Shown here one piece after another: positions 1 to 10,446 of a stretch of DNA of 64,000 nucleotides. The notes under the pieces were generated by a model. The model did no database searches and was not told the origin of the DNA. It saw only the letters and a list, made by a program, of their open reading frames with translations. The first letter of the stretch is position 1. Every line of letters begins with the position of its first letter. The DNA is taken from NCBI GenBank assembly GCA_030762175.1, contig CM060843.1, positions 32,398,001 through 32,462,000 of the forward strand, read 5' to 3'. The position numbers and the translations under genes are program-made. The DNA is from Metallyticus violacea (Eukaryota; Arthropoda; Insecta; Mantodea; Metallyticidae).

Positions 1-790
1 GGTAACTATTGTTGGGAGATCAAAGTTAACCAAAAATTCTTTGTTTTTGTTTATAAATATATTTTCCCATACTGTTAATTCTATGGGTTTTTGAAGAGCT
101 TTTAATAGTTTTGGTTCCTTTTGGAATTCATGGTTTTTTTTTTTGCCAAAAATGGTCTGCCACTGCTGATTTTTCTGTGTGTTTATATTTAACATTTCTC
201 ATGTGTTCCTTATGGTATGGTAATATTTCTTTTTGTTTTGCCTATGTATTTCATGTCACAGTCTTTGCAACTGATTTCATAAATGCCTGATTGCTTTCCT
301 GGTGGAATTTTGTCTTTTGTGTTTAAGTGGTTTTTTAAACTGAATTTATTTACTGGGGCCAAAATGATGTTTTACTCTCTAAATATCTTCTGGAATTTTT
401 GGTATGCCCATGGGTGGAATGCAAATTTTTTACATATATGATCTCCTTTGTAACCTTTTAATGTGATGATGTCCTTTATTTGTTTTTTCTTTCTGAATTT
501 CTCTATTTTCTTGTTGACAATATCTATTGCATAGCCATTTTTCTGTGCTATATCTATGATTTTTTGGTACTACAATTTGCATTCTGTCTTGGTTATAAGC
601 AAGTTTGTTAATCTGAAATTGAGGTTGTTGATTATGGCTAGTTTATGTTGTTTTGGATTGTGGCTGCTAATTTTTATATAATTATCTGTGTGGGTATCTT
701 TTCTGTATATGCCAAATTCCAGTTTATTGTCATTTTTTATAATTTTTATATCCAAGAAAGGAAGAACTTTGTTATTTCCTAATTCCACAG
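1..790 (-). mobile_element. Penelope-like element fragment: RT tail and GIY-YIG endonuclease
   Basis: On the minus strand, 788-570 reads as the end of a Penelope-type reverse transcriptase (LPFLDIKIIKN, then EFGIYRKDTHTDNY). After a basic linker, about 300-240 reads GIYEISCKDCDMKYIGKTK, which is the GIY...YIG core with the CxxC pair found in PLE endonucleases. Reading frames change between the two parts, so this is a pseudogene. The element is truncated near 790 and its 3' end lies beyond the left edge of the window. Family assignment is firm; the exact 5' breakpoint is an estimate. Confidence 0.8.
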
Positions 791-1870
791 TGTATTTAAC
801 AATGCTGTCCTATTAAAGTCACAGAGCGACATCTTTATACCACACTGGGAAGCAGCCAGTGGGACCAAGCTGAAGATGGAGGCAATCGCCTTTGTAATAT
901 GTCCAAGTAAGTGGAACAAAATTAGTGAAATTTGAGTGATTTTGTAAGAATAATTTGTCATATTATAACGTATTTCACTGCGAAAATCCCCGATACAAAA
1001 AAAACTATTTCTAATAAGAGTTGTTGTACAACATCCGTTTGTCATAATAATTCTCCTTCAAGGCTTTTGCTCTAAGTACCAACTCCTAATTGGCTTTCTG
1101 GTAGATTTTTTACATTTGAAACTAAAATGCAAAGCAGAATCAAACTGAAAAGATGACTAAACTCAAACTGGAGAAAAGATGTTTAAACACATCTGACTAA
1201 TAGATCTGTTAAAATTCCAAGTTTTCTTCTTACAAGAGATATCATTGAAACTTTTTGTTGCAGGAACAAATTTATCTAGTTAAAAACATGGTGTTCTCTG
1301 AATTTCTCATTTTTCTTTTGGGATCTATTACAAAACAAGTGACAGCTTTTTATTGCTCAAGGACACTATTATTATTCAAGAACAGAGAGCAACTGGTACT
1401 ATCATTTCTAAATTTTACAACACTATACCACATACCTCTTGGTATATTTTTAAAGCATTCTGCCTTTTTGAGCTTTTCTCAAGATAGTAGAACAACCAAC
1501 AACAAATTCTCTACATTTACTGGCAATTGAGGAGCTTCTTTTTGAACAGAAGTGTATATATGGTGGCATGAACCCCCCCCCCCCCCAAAAAAAAATTAAT
1601 AGATGAATGCTTCTACTTCACTAATGTGTGCATCTTTTAGTGCACACCATCACAGATGAGGCACTGTTAGAAGAAAAACATATGGAGCTTTTTAAAAAGG
1701 AATGTCCTGGGAAAATTAATCATCATCGATAACCGGAAAAATTTATTTCTGTGTTATCAGTTATCAGTATTCTATAGAAATATATTCTATAGAAATGATA
1801 AAAGTTGATATCCTTGCAAGTTACAATTCAAGGATAAAGTTCTATTGTATTCACATCATTACTATAGTTC
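791..1870. other. No gene recognised
   Basis: AT-rich DNA with no protein or RNA family I recognise. It contains a 14-base C homopolymer at about 1573-1586 followed by an A tract. It may be intergenic or intronic relative to the SCCPDH-like gene on the minus strand. Confidence 0.5.
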
Positions 1871-1874
1871 TACC

Positions 1875-3330
1875 ACACTGAAGAAGATTGGACAAAAGAC
1901 TGCCATAGTCCGCTTCCTGCTTCATGATCTCAGGTCCTCCTATCACTGTGCTTACCTCTCCTCCTCAATGCTGCTGTCATCATCCCCATCAGATGTGCTA
2001 ACATCACCAGTCACATTTACTTTGATGATAATCCTGTCGATTTCATTGCCTATATTATCATCATAGTTCAGATATTGCTTGTTTTAACATGTTCACAGCA
2101 ATTTTTCCACTTTTGGAAGGAATAATCCTGAAATAGTTTCCTACATAATTCCTCCTTCTCTTTTAAATAACTGCCAATTGATTGCTTTGCTACTGGCTGT
2201 TTAATGTCCCCCCAAACCAACTCAATTGGATTGAGTTCAGGATGGTAGGAAGCAGCAGAATATGACCATGGCTGTGATTAATTTCATTCACTAAAAACTG
2301 TTTCTGATAAGGTGCACTTTGTACCACTTTCATAAGTTCGGCCTTACTATTCCAAGAATCAAATTCTATTCCATGTTCTTCTAACCCCCTAATTATGTCA
2401 TTTTTAGCCATGCTAGTATCAGCAACTTGTCTATTTCATTGCAATGGTACATTGCATTATCCATTAAATCACACTTGGGCCTGGCAAAGCTAGAAGAAGC
2501 TGAATTTCCAGCCACTTTTCAAAAGTTTTTAGAGTTCATGGAGATATGACAGTTGCCTGATTTTTGCCCCAATTAAAAACTTATAAAGTACCCTCTAAGA
2601 AACTGTCTACTCCTCCCCCATGAGCAGTCTTCGTCCAGTTCCAATGTTTGTATTGCACCAATTTCACCTTCTGATGCCAGCACTTTGCCACAGTATGCTG
2701 AATATAGGTTTCATCAATGTAAATTATATTCCATCCTTCATGTTATATCTGATTTCATGCAAATATTTTGCTTTACATAAAACTATGTCTGGGCATTCAA
2801 TGAACAGTTTCCTCTTTGATTGACATTTTTCCAATTAAAACCTATTTTTATTTATTTATTTATTTTTTTTTAACTCTTTGCACTAAAAATTCTCTCCCAC
2901 AGTTAATCACACCTTGATTTTAAGAGCACTAAGAAACTTGCCTATGGTGAGGATTTCCTATTTCAGTGTATAGAAGAAATGTGTCTTTTGTCTAATAGCA
3001 CAGTCTGCCAGTTTGCCAGTCTCAACCTTCTTCTTTCTTGGAGCAAGTTTCCTTGTTGGAGTGGAAAACCTGAGGTTTCCTCTAGCAACAGCCACCATTC
3101 CTTCCCTTTGAACTCTACTTACCATGGTAGTCTCACTTGCCATTATTGAAACATTTGCATTTTCATTTTATTTGCCTCCTTTATTCTTTTAAAGTACTGC
3201 ACTACATTATATACTATTGCCCGTGCTTGACTTCTAAGAGACCTTTCAGACACACTTGAAGATTTTGATGTAGTAGTCATCGTGGTTAAAATATTTAAAT
3301 AAAATTTACTGACATAACTTACAAAACCCA
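1875..3330 (-). pseudogene. Broken DDE transposase, IS630/Tc1-like
   Basis: The minus strand carries, from 3300 down to 1880, the pieces of one DDE transposase of the IS630-Tc1-mariner superfamily. The N-terminal helical part includes SQARAIVYNVVQYF near 3220; a linker with DCAIRQKTHFFYTLK follows near 2990. The catalytic region has IIYIDETYI near 2725 (first Asp), MDNAMYH near 2465 (second Asp) and LNPIELVWG near 2225 (third acidic residue), then an acidic tail near 1950. Several frameshifts and stops separate the pieces, so it is inactive. No terminal inverted repeats were located. Superfamily is well supported; the subfamily is not determined. Confidence 0.75.
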
Positions 3331-3332
3331 AA

Positions 3333-3552
3333 GGCTTTTCATTAGAGGTAAGGTTAGGGACTACAATGAAAACAGTAACATGCTTGAAAAACAAAACAAC
3401 TGGTGAGCTAAATAATAGTCAACACAGCTTGCTAAATTTGAGGGCTTTTCATTAGAGGTAAGGTTAGGGACTACAATGAAAACAGGAATGTGCATGAAGA
3501 ACAAAACCCTGGTGAATGCTAAATAATAGTCAACATAGCTTGCTAAATTTGA
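3333..3552. repeat. Two-copy tandem repeat, 110-bp period
   Basis: The segment beginning ggcttttcattagaggtaag at 3333 recurs at 3443 and both copies end with gctaaatttgaggg, giving a period of 110 bp. The copies differ by a few substitutions and small indels. The first unit overlaps the N-terminal part of the transposase fossil, so the duplication probably arose after that insertion. No function is evident. Confidence 0.85.
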
Positions 3553-3770
3553 GGGAACTGATTTTTATACTGATAATTTTGTTCACTTGGCCAGCTGGGT
3601 AGAAATTCAACAATGTGTGCAACAGGGAAACACACTTTGCTAGTTTTCATTTAAATGTTTAAAAGAAATTTGATAGGTATTGTTTAATGAACAATCATTA
3701 CCTATTATATTTTCTTAATTATCTAGTGAGTGGATTTGATAATCTTATGCTCCACTTACTGTTGAATTAT

Positions 3771-3812
3771 GCAAAACTAGTTTCGCAGGCTTTTTCCTGC
3801 ATCCTCAGTTGC
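3771..3812 (-). ncRNA. Candidate type I hammerhead ribozyme in PLE terminus
   Basis: Minus strand, read 3812 to 3771. Helix I 5' strand GCAA is followed by the invariant core CTGAGGA (CUGANGA). A bulged T and the hairpin GCAGG-AAAAAG-CCTGC form helix II. GAAAC comes next, then a two-pair helix III (AC..GT), the cleavage-site base, and TTGC, which pairs with the first GCAA. All invariant core positions are present. Hammerheads in PLE termini are an established observation; this copy was recognised by eye without folding software. Confidence 0.72.
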
Positions 3813-4130
3813 GAGTCGACTGTCGGCTTCGTTATTGGTTGGCTGGACTTGGTGTACCTCTCGTGGACATTTTATGAACTTGTGGATTAATTTGTCTTCT
3901 GTTGGGATCTCAAAGTTTATAACCTTATCCTCATATTTTTTTATATAAATTTTTTCCCATATTCCCAGCTCAACGGGTCGATGTACGAATTTCAATAATC
4001 TCACTCCCATTTCTATATCATGTTTATCTCTCCAAAATTGATGTGCAACTGGTGATTTCTCTAGTTGATTGTACCTTATGTTTCTCCAGTGTTCCTTCAG
4101 TCTGATTCCAATGCTTCTTACAAACAGCAA
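3777..4130 (-). pseudogene. GIY-YIG endonuclease C-terminal part (PLE)
   Basis: 117 codons of open frame matching the last two thirds of the PLE endonuclease. It begins inside the GIY-YIG domain (SIGIRLKEHWRNIRYNQLEK) and continues through AHQFWRDKHDIEMGVRLLK to a tail ending in TEDKLIHKFIKC. The YIG motif and everything upstream are missing because the copy is truncated at about 4130. It is about 90% identical by eye to the plus-strand partner at 4245-4700. Confidence 0.8.
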
Positions 4131-4244
4131 AATTCAATGGGTATGACCAAGAAATTATACATAAGAAAATCAAGAAATTCAAACAAACGAAGAGGTTAAA
4201 GCAGGTTACAACATTGACAGCAAAAAAACGAATCTACCATCCAC

Positions 4245-4700
4245 ATGAAATTCACTTATCATCCTTGGGCCACCAAAAAATTCCAAAATATACTTTGGAT
4301 TACTTTGTCCCCAGTGAACAAGTTTAGCCTAAAATATCTGCTTAATTCTGGTGATAATGATAGAATACTGGAGGAGAAGAAGCCAGGAATACACAAAATC
4401 AACTGTTCAGAATGTAACAAAGTATATATTGGAAAAACAAAAAGAAGCATTGGAATCAGACTGAAGGAACACTGGAGAAACTTACGGTACAATCAGCTAG
4501 AGAAATCAGCGGTTGCACATCAATTTTGGAGAGATAAACATGATATAGAAATGGGAGTGAAATTATTGAAATTCGTAGATCGACCCATTGAACTGGGAAT
4601 ATGGGAAAGAATTTATATAAAAAAATATGAGGATAAGGTTATGAACTTTAAGATACCAACAGAAGACAAATTAATCCACAAGTTCATAAAATGTCCATGA
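4245..4700 (+). pseudogene. GIY-YIG endonuclease region of PLE
   Basis: 151 open codons containing the endonuclease of a Penelope-like element. The core GIHKINCSECNKVYIGKTK lies near residues 48-67 with the CxxC pair, and the catalytic Arg context SIGIRLKEHW follows. The family normally has this domain fused to the C-terminus of the reverse transcriptase. Upstream, 4126-4245 encodes a short basic linker remnant and no RT, so the gene is 5'-truncated. The reading frame through the nuclease is intact, suggesting a relatively young copy. The first ATG is not a real start. Confidence 0.85.
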
Positions 4701-4748
4701 GAGCTACACCAAGTCCAGCCAACCAAAAACAAAGCCGACAGTCGACTC

Positions 4749-4790
4749 GCAAATGAGGATGCAGGCAAAAGCCTGCGAAACTAGTTTTGC
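4749..4790 (+). ncRNA. Degenerate hammerhead copy (partner of 3771-3812)
   Basis: Plus-strand counterpart in the inverted PLE copy. Helix I halves GCAA and TTGC, the helix II hairpin GCAGGC-AAAA-GCCTGC, and GAAAC are present. The first core base is A instead of C (ATGAGGA), which is expected to abolish cleavage. Confidence 0.6.
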
Positions 4791-5257
4791 ATAATTCAAC
4801 AGTAAGTGGAGCATAAGATTATCAAATCGACTCACTAGATAATTAAGAACATAATAGTCGCTTCACTGCATTGGTTCCAACATGAAATTAAATATTATAT
4901 TTACCTATTATATTGTTACATTTATGACTAAATATTATATTTTAACTACTAGGCATATTGTTGATTTTTGCATTAATATAAATGTATTCATTGTGAATGA
5001 GTCTTGACTTTCCCAGATGAAGGAGTGAGCCGAGTAACGGTATGGAAGGGAGGAGGAAGCATTCTCCCTCCTCATTTCCATGCTAGTGCAGACCTACATT
5101 CTTTAGAGCAGTATATTGGGAGGGGAAGCTCTCTCCCTCGTTATGGGCATGCATGCACAGGTCGACATTCTTCAGAGTGGTATACCATCAACGTTCAATG
5201 AAAATGACATTTCTTTCAAAATTTTAACTACTTCTTTCTTTACCTCACGTATACAGA

Positions 5258-5745
5258 TGTAGAATTAATGCTAGTGGAGGATCTAAATGCAAGAATGGGG
5301 GAAGAAAAGATTAGGGTAGATTTTAATGCCTGGGGTCCAATAGAAGCAAATTTAGAGAAGTGTTATAGTATTGATAAAGTTTTCAATAATGAGGGCTAAA
5401 AAATTAATAGAGTTCTGTATAGAGAACAGCTTCTTGATGTGTAATGGAGTGAACGGGAATTATGGGAGGGGAGAATTCATTTTTGTAAACAAAAATGGGC
5501 AAAGTGCTATAGATTGTATGTTTTATACCTTAGGTCTGGATAGGTATATAGTTGGCTTTGAGATTATGGATATGATAAGTGCAAGTAATCACTTCCCATT
5601 AAGAATGGAGATCCAAATGATAGAAGATAGTACGGAGGGAGAAATATTTCTGGTTAGGTATACAATTAAAACACTACAGATGGATAAAAGATTTAGCCGA
5701 AATGTTCCATACAAAGTTATATCAAGAAGTGGAACATATGGAGGG
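5258..5745 (+). pseudogene. LINE APE endonuclease, C-terminal half
   Basis: From about 5265 the frame reads LMLVEDLNARMGEE, the DxNAR motif of LINE apurinic endonucleases. After a frameshift, an open stretch of about 125 codons begins near 5371 and includes IEFCIENSFLMCNG, QSAIDCMFYTLGL and ISASNHFPLRMEI. The last corresponds to the conserved SDH motif with Asn replacing the catalytic Asp. The changed catalytic residue and frameshift mark it as non-functional. Confidence 0.75.
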
Positions 5746-5832
5746 TAGATATTTGTTAGCATTATTAGAGAATAGAAAAGTTGAAGAATGTATTTTTAAT
5801 ATAGAGGAGGCCATTAAAAAGCAGGAAACAAA

Positions 5833-7050
5833 ATGAAAGTACTTGAGGGGAAGTTAAAAGCGAATGATAGCTGGTATGATAAAGAATGTGCAGATACGAG
5901 AAGAAGGATACAGAGGGAGCTAAAACGCTGGAGACAAACAGGAGAGGAGACAGATAGGGGCAATTACCTTGTAGAAAGATGGGGATACAGGTGCTTATTA
6001 GAGGTAAAAAAGGAAGAGTGGGGAGAGAAGCTTAGCCAGAAATTAAACGAGGCAGCCAGGAAGAATGACAACAAGGCAATTTGGGCAATGATAGGTAAAA
6101 TGCACAAAAGAAAGGGAGGAGATTATGTGGTACCACCATCAGAGTGGTATAAAATTTTTCAGGGCCTTTTGGGAGTAAAAACTTTGGTTATTCAAGATAA
6201 TTTGAATATTGATAATTTATGGAAAATAGACATGTTAGATAGCAAAATAACTTCAAGTGAAGATTTGAAACAAATTAAAAATTTAAGACCTAACAAAGCA
6301 TGTGGAATAGATGGAATACCAGGGAAATATTGGAAAGCTTGGGTAGAAGACCCTAACAGATTAAACATATTGGGGCGATTAGTGAACATAATCTTTGAAG
6401 AAGGAAAAATACCAAAAAATTGGAGAGTGGAAATTGTAACACCAATTTATAAAGGTAAAGGTGATATTAGGAACCCAGCAAATTATAGAGGAATTGGTTT
6501 ACTATCAATTATTGGGAAGGTTTTCACTGGAGTGTTAGCAAAAAGATTACAAGAATGGGCAGAGAAAGAAAAGAAACTTTCAGCATTTCAATCAGGCTTC
6601 AAGAAAGGTAAAAGAACAGTTGACAATATTTTTATAATTAGAACATTAGTGGAAAAATATCTTGGTAACAAAAGAGGTAGAATCTATTTATTGTTTCTGA
6701 ACTTGGAAAAAGCTTTTGACACAATTTCTAGAGAAGCACTTTGGGTTAAACTGAGAAAGAAAGGATTAAGCCAGAATTTTATAAAGGTAATTCAGAATAT
6801 TTATAATGAAAACGAATTTTATGTTAAATATGAGAGCAGTAGAATTACAGAAAGAATATCAAACAATGTAGGTCTAAGACAAGGATGTAAATTAAGCCCA
6901 GTTCTCTTCAATCTGTTTATCAATGATGTTTTAGACGAAATTTGCAAAGGTAATGTACATTTGCCAACTATAAATAATATAGAGATACCAGGTCTGCTCT
7001 TTGCAGATGATTTGGTAACACGTTCTTTAACAAGTATAGGATTAAAATGA
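5833..7050 (+). pseudogene. LINE reverse transcriptase domain
   Basis: 405 open codons. Order: a basic N-terminal region; NKACGIDGIPGKYWKAW near residues 156-172; PANYRGIGLLSIIGKVF near 217-233; LFLNLEKAFDTI (motif A) near 293-304; VGLRQGCKLSPVLFNLFIND (motif B region); and GLLFADDLV (motif C) near 388-396. Motif A has Asn where LINE RTs carry the catalytic Asp, so the enzyme is probably dead even before the frameshift that ends this frame. The thumb continues in another frame around 7070-7130 (LKINTNKSKIMVM). Confidence 0.85.
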
Positions 7051-7284
7051 TCATTAGAAACTGTAGGCACTTTTGTAGAGAATGGGGGCTTAAGATAAAT
7101 ACAAACAAATCTAAGATTATGGTGATGAAAAAAGGTTTCAAATTAAAAAAACAGGAAAAAATGGTGGTGGGAGGGCACAGAAATTGAAGTTGTTAAGAAA
7201 ATTGATTATTTAGGTGTTAGATTGTCTAGAAATAGAAAAAGAAGTGATCAATAAAGGAAAGCAGTAGCAGAAGGAAAAGTAGCC

Positions 7285-8163
7285 ATGAGTATAATCAGAT
7301 CTTGTGTAAACAAAATACTAAATATGCAAGTAAAATGGTTAGAGAGAATATATGGCTCAATATTGGAGAGCAGAATGATGTATGGAATAGAAATTTGGGA
7401 GCCAGATGAAGGATGGAAAGGGATAAATATGATAAATAGAATATTTTGTAGAATTGTTCTAGGCTTACCTAGATCCTCACCTAACGAGGTTGCTCTAATG
7501 GAACTAGGAAGATTGGGCTATAAAAGCAAGGTCGTGGAAAGAGTATTGAAATATTGGTATAAAACAGGGAGATTAGAGTACGAGAATATTATTAATCAGT
7601 GTCTGGTAGCACAAGGTAAAATCAAGGGCAGAGAAACTTGGTTATCTAAAATCCAAAATATCATACAAGAAGTGGGCATGGGACTAGTATGGTAGGAGGG
7701 AGAAAGGTTGGGTAAAGGATTGTGGAAAGTGATAACAATGAGAATTGAGGATATAGAAAACAGGAAATATGGGCGAATCATAATGCCAAAAAAATCTCTG
7801 AAATTATATAGTACACTAAAAAATGTGTGCGGAAGAGAAAGATATGTTGAAATTTGCAATAAGGTAGGTAGGAAGGAACAGGAAGGAACCTGGTTTAGAA
7901 CAGGAGTAAAATGTTTCAGTGGATTAAAAAATGGACACACTAAGGGGAAATGTCCTATGTGTGCAGAACCAGACAGTACTTGGCATTATATACTAGAATG
8001 TAAGCAAACTAAGTTTTGGAGCGAACAGTTCATATTAAGAAAATGGGAAAACCTATCAGATGAAATAAGAGGTAGAAGAATTTTAAATTTAAAATCAGAT
8101 GAAAACATTAAGGAACTAGGAAAATACATAGGCAAGGTAAGATACAAATGGTTTTGGGTATAA
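7285..8163 (+). pseudogene. LINE ORF2 C-terminal domain with zinc knuckle
   Basis: Two adjoining open stretches (7285-7695 and 7708-8163) are separated by a TAG stop and a frame change. The first has VKWLERIYGSILESRMMYGIEIW and GLPRSSPNEVALMELGRLGY, typical of the region after LINE RT. The second contains CPMCAEPDSTWHYILEC, a CCHC knuckle used in template RNA binding. The 3' UTR begins after the stop at 8161. Confidence 0.8.
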
Positions 8164-8569
8164 AATACTTAGGAAATGTGCTTGAGGTTAAATAAAATTG
8201 TCATATAGTGAAAGGAGGATGGAATGAGTAGGAGAGGGTATGGGGCTAGTTATCTAATATTAGTTAAACAGGATCCTTATACACCAATAACCTGAGTGTT
8301 AGTGTGTATAAGATCCTAAGGAATAAGCAACTCTAAAGGATATAAATTTGGCCGAATGGGGTTAATTAAAAAAGAAGAAAGGTTTAGTATTGTAAGAAAT
8401 ATAACTTAATATTGTATTGAATGTATAAACTACTTTTAATGTTGTGTTTTTTTTTTTTGGTTGGATCGAAGCCCAGTCCCCTGGATATTCCAGTAGGTAG
8501 CTGCTGATGAACCGGGAAAAGGGGGGCTGAGCCATTCAATTTGGAATAAATTTTTCTTTGTTATATTTA

Positions 8570-10215
8570 AAAGTAATGTTTTTTTTCTTTTATTTGTGTG
8601 TATTTTGTATTTAAAAAAAAATATATATGTGATACAGGAGAAATAAATACTACTATATTATCTCACATGCAATATACAATCCCACCAATGCAAGCTTTTT
8701 GTTCTTGCACAACCAAAATTCTAAGCAATTTTCAAATGAGGGAAATTGCTCTAAATAAATTTCCTACATGGCCAGAAACTACTAATGAAATATTGTTCTC
8801 CAATAGAAATGATATAAACAATTTGACATTTGTGGACCCTTGATTTATTATTATTATTAACAAAGAATGATGGAACATGCATTTTCTGATTTCAATTGGT
8901 GATATATTTTAGAACTGCTTGTTCTAAAGTTCTGCCCACTCCTTTGTATAAGCAACTCAATATTTATGTAACACTGCTATTTTCTTGCCAGTGGATGCAA
9001 TCTGAAAACTGATATGTTTAAAATATCCAATAGATAAAATATTTTAAAATGCTAAAAACATTTCTGTGCTTTCACTTTCAATGAACTAGGAAGCACTCTG
9101 AGTTAATAACATTTAAAATATTGATGCAATGATAAAACACTCAATGTTTCACTCTCAAAATGATATGTTTTATTTTAGAAAATACTCATTGACAGTTAAA
9201 ATATTCTAAATTATAGCCACTTAACTTATACAAATAACAGACACAAGGAACCAATTTCAAATAGTAATGTTGCCACCTGTACTCTATCACGTTTTAACAT
9301 CAGCATAAGTTCATAATTAGGAGAAGTGATAGTTTGATCAGTTGGTGCACATGAAAGGAAGCAGGAATAACATTTTTTTTATAGAACCCACAGTTGCATA
9401 TATATTAGAGGTAAATATTTACTTAATGCTACTATCTTTATAATCTTTACAACGCTCTAAACATTGGACTGCTGTCTTCTATTTTCTTGCCTGTATGTTC
9501 CAGACTCAAATTTTTAGAGTAACTTTGTGATAGGGCAAAATGTTATTACCACTATGGTTTAAGGACCAGAATGAGCACAGAATTCCAAAACACCTATATC
9601 ATATAAATGTAAATACAACTTGTATTTGGTTTAATTTCATTGCAACAACAACAATGGTTTAATTTCATTGCAACAACAATAATAATAAAAAATAAAAAAA
9701 ATGAATAATAACCTCCTAAGTATCAAGTTTTAGAATTGCTTCAGCCATTTCATTAACATTTTCCTGAAGAGAAAAGAAAGAAATTTCACTTGCAACAATT
9801 GGGAAATATTTAAAATATACTTCCATTTTATCATTACTGCTATTATTATTACTCTTGTATGAGAATATTATTCCTCAATATTTGTTGGATAATGTTGGAT
9901 TTACCCATAGTAATAAATTATAGTAACTCTGGACATTACAGATTTATATGAAATGTAACTCATGAAGCTGTAATTAATTGGCTGCTAAAAGTATGCATGA
10001 AGCAAGTTCTAGAGCAGTTTAATGTATTAAGCATGTTAAAATTGGAGGTTCATTCAACAAGATGCTAAACAAACTAATATACAAAAGTCACAATATGTTG
10101 TATGTGTTTATACTAAAATTTTGAATACTGGTGACAACAGTGAATAAATTCCATTATCACCTCTTTGTCAAGCCATAAAATTGTTATACACCTTTAAGCA
10201 CAATTCAGAAGCACT
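8570..10215. other. Intronic or intergenic DNA, no gene recognised
   Basis: AT-rich with no recognisable coding family apart from the weak exon-like site at 9716-9763 described under findings. A direct repeat of tggtttaatttcattgcaac with following CAA triplets occurs twice around 9628-9680. It lies downstream of the last recognisable SCCPDH-like exon on the minus strand. Confidence 0.5.
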
Positions 10216-10218
10216 TAC

Positions 10219-10349
10219 TTTTTTTCCAATTTTGGCATTAGAGGAGGCAAACGATTTGCAAAGAGCTTGGAACGCAAGGGTCGAAGCTCAGACATATGTG
10301 TCACTCCATATACTGCAGATTCCCAAGTAGTATAGTGTAATACAGGACC
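10219..10349 (-). CDS. SCCPDH: SCCPDH-like oxidoreductase, third recognised exon
   Basis: Minus-strand exon of 131 nt flanked by tttgcag| acceptor and |gtaagtgc donor. It opens in phase 0 and ends two bases into a codon. It encodes GPVLHYTTWESAVYGV followed by THMSELRPLRSKLF and LPPLMPKLEKK, matching the part of saccharopine dehydrogenase-like oxidoreductases after the Rossmann domain. The acceptor phase fits the end of the exon at 24621-24676. The downstream membrane-associated C-terminal part of the protein was not found below this position. The family is a predicted NAD(P)-binding oxidoreductase linked to lipid droplets and mitochondria in animals; its substrate is unknown. Confidence 0.88.
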
Positions 10350-10446
10350 CTGCAAATAAGCTAACTCTTAGCAAAAACACATTTTCACAAAGCAGAGTTA
10401 ACTACCAAAGATAGGAAAAATTTTTCATACTCAATTAAATGTACTT

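Larger units (their letters stand above)
3715..4850. mobile_element. Penelope-like element pair joined head to head
   Basis: Two copies of one PLE lie in opposite orientation with their 3' ends facing outward. A short minus copy runs from about 4130 to 3715; a longer plus copy runs from about 4126 to 4850. The outer 75 bp (3717-3790 and 4771-4845) are inverted copies of each other. Both copies encode the same GIY-YIG endonuclease tail, and the plus copy extends further upstream. PLEs are known to carry full or truncated copies in direct or inverted arrangement (pLTRs), so this fits known PLE structure rather than a later rearrangement. Confidence 0.85.
5258..8565 (+). mobile_element. APE-type non-LTR retrotransposon (LINE), 5'-truncated
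   Basis: The segment holds, in order, the end of an APE endonuclease, a reverse transcriptase, a C-terminal domain with a CCHC-type zinc knuckle, and an AT-rich 3' UTR ending near 8565. The 3' UTR block with ctggatattccagtaggta is shared with the copies at 12.98-14.88 kb and, in reverse, at 34.3 kb, which defines one family. ORF1 and the N-terminal half of the endonuclease are missing. Frameshifts near 7030 and 7700 show that it is inactive. The clade was not determined. Confidence 0.85.

Noticed and set aside
4960..5205. A GC-richer open frame of 65 codons between the PLE pair and the LINE
   Set aside because: No family resemblance; it consists of an imperfect internal duplication (ctccctcctcat and ctccctcgttat contexts) and is too short to support.
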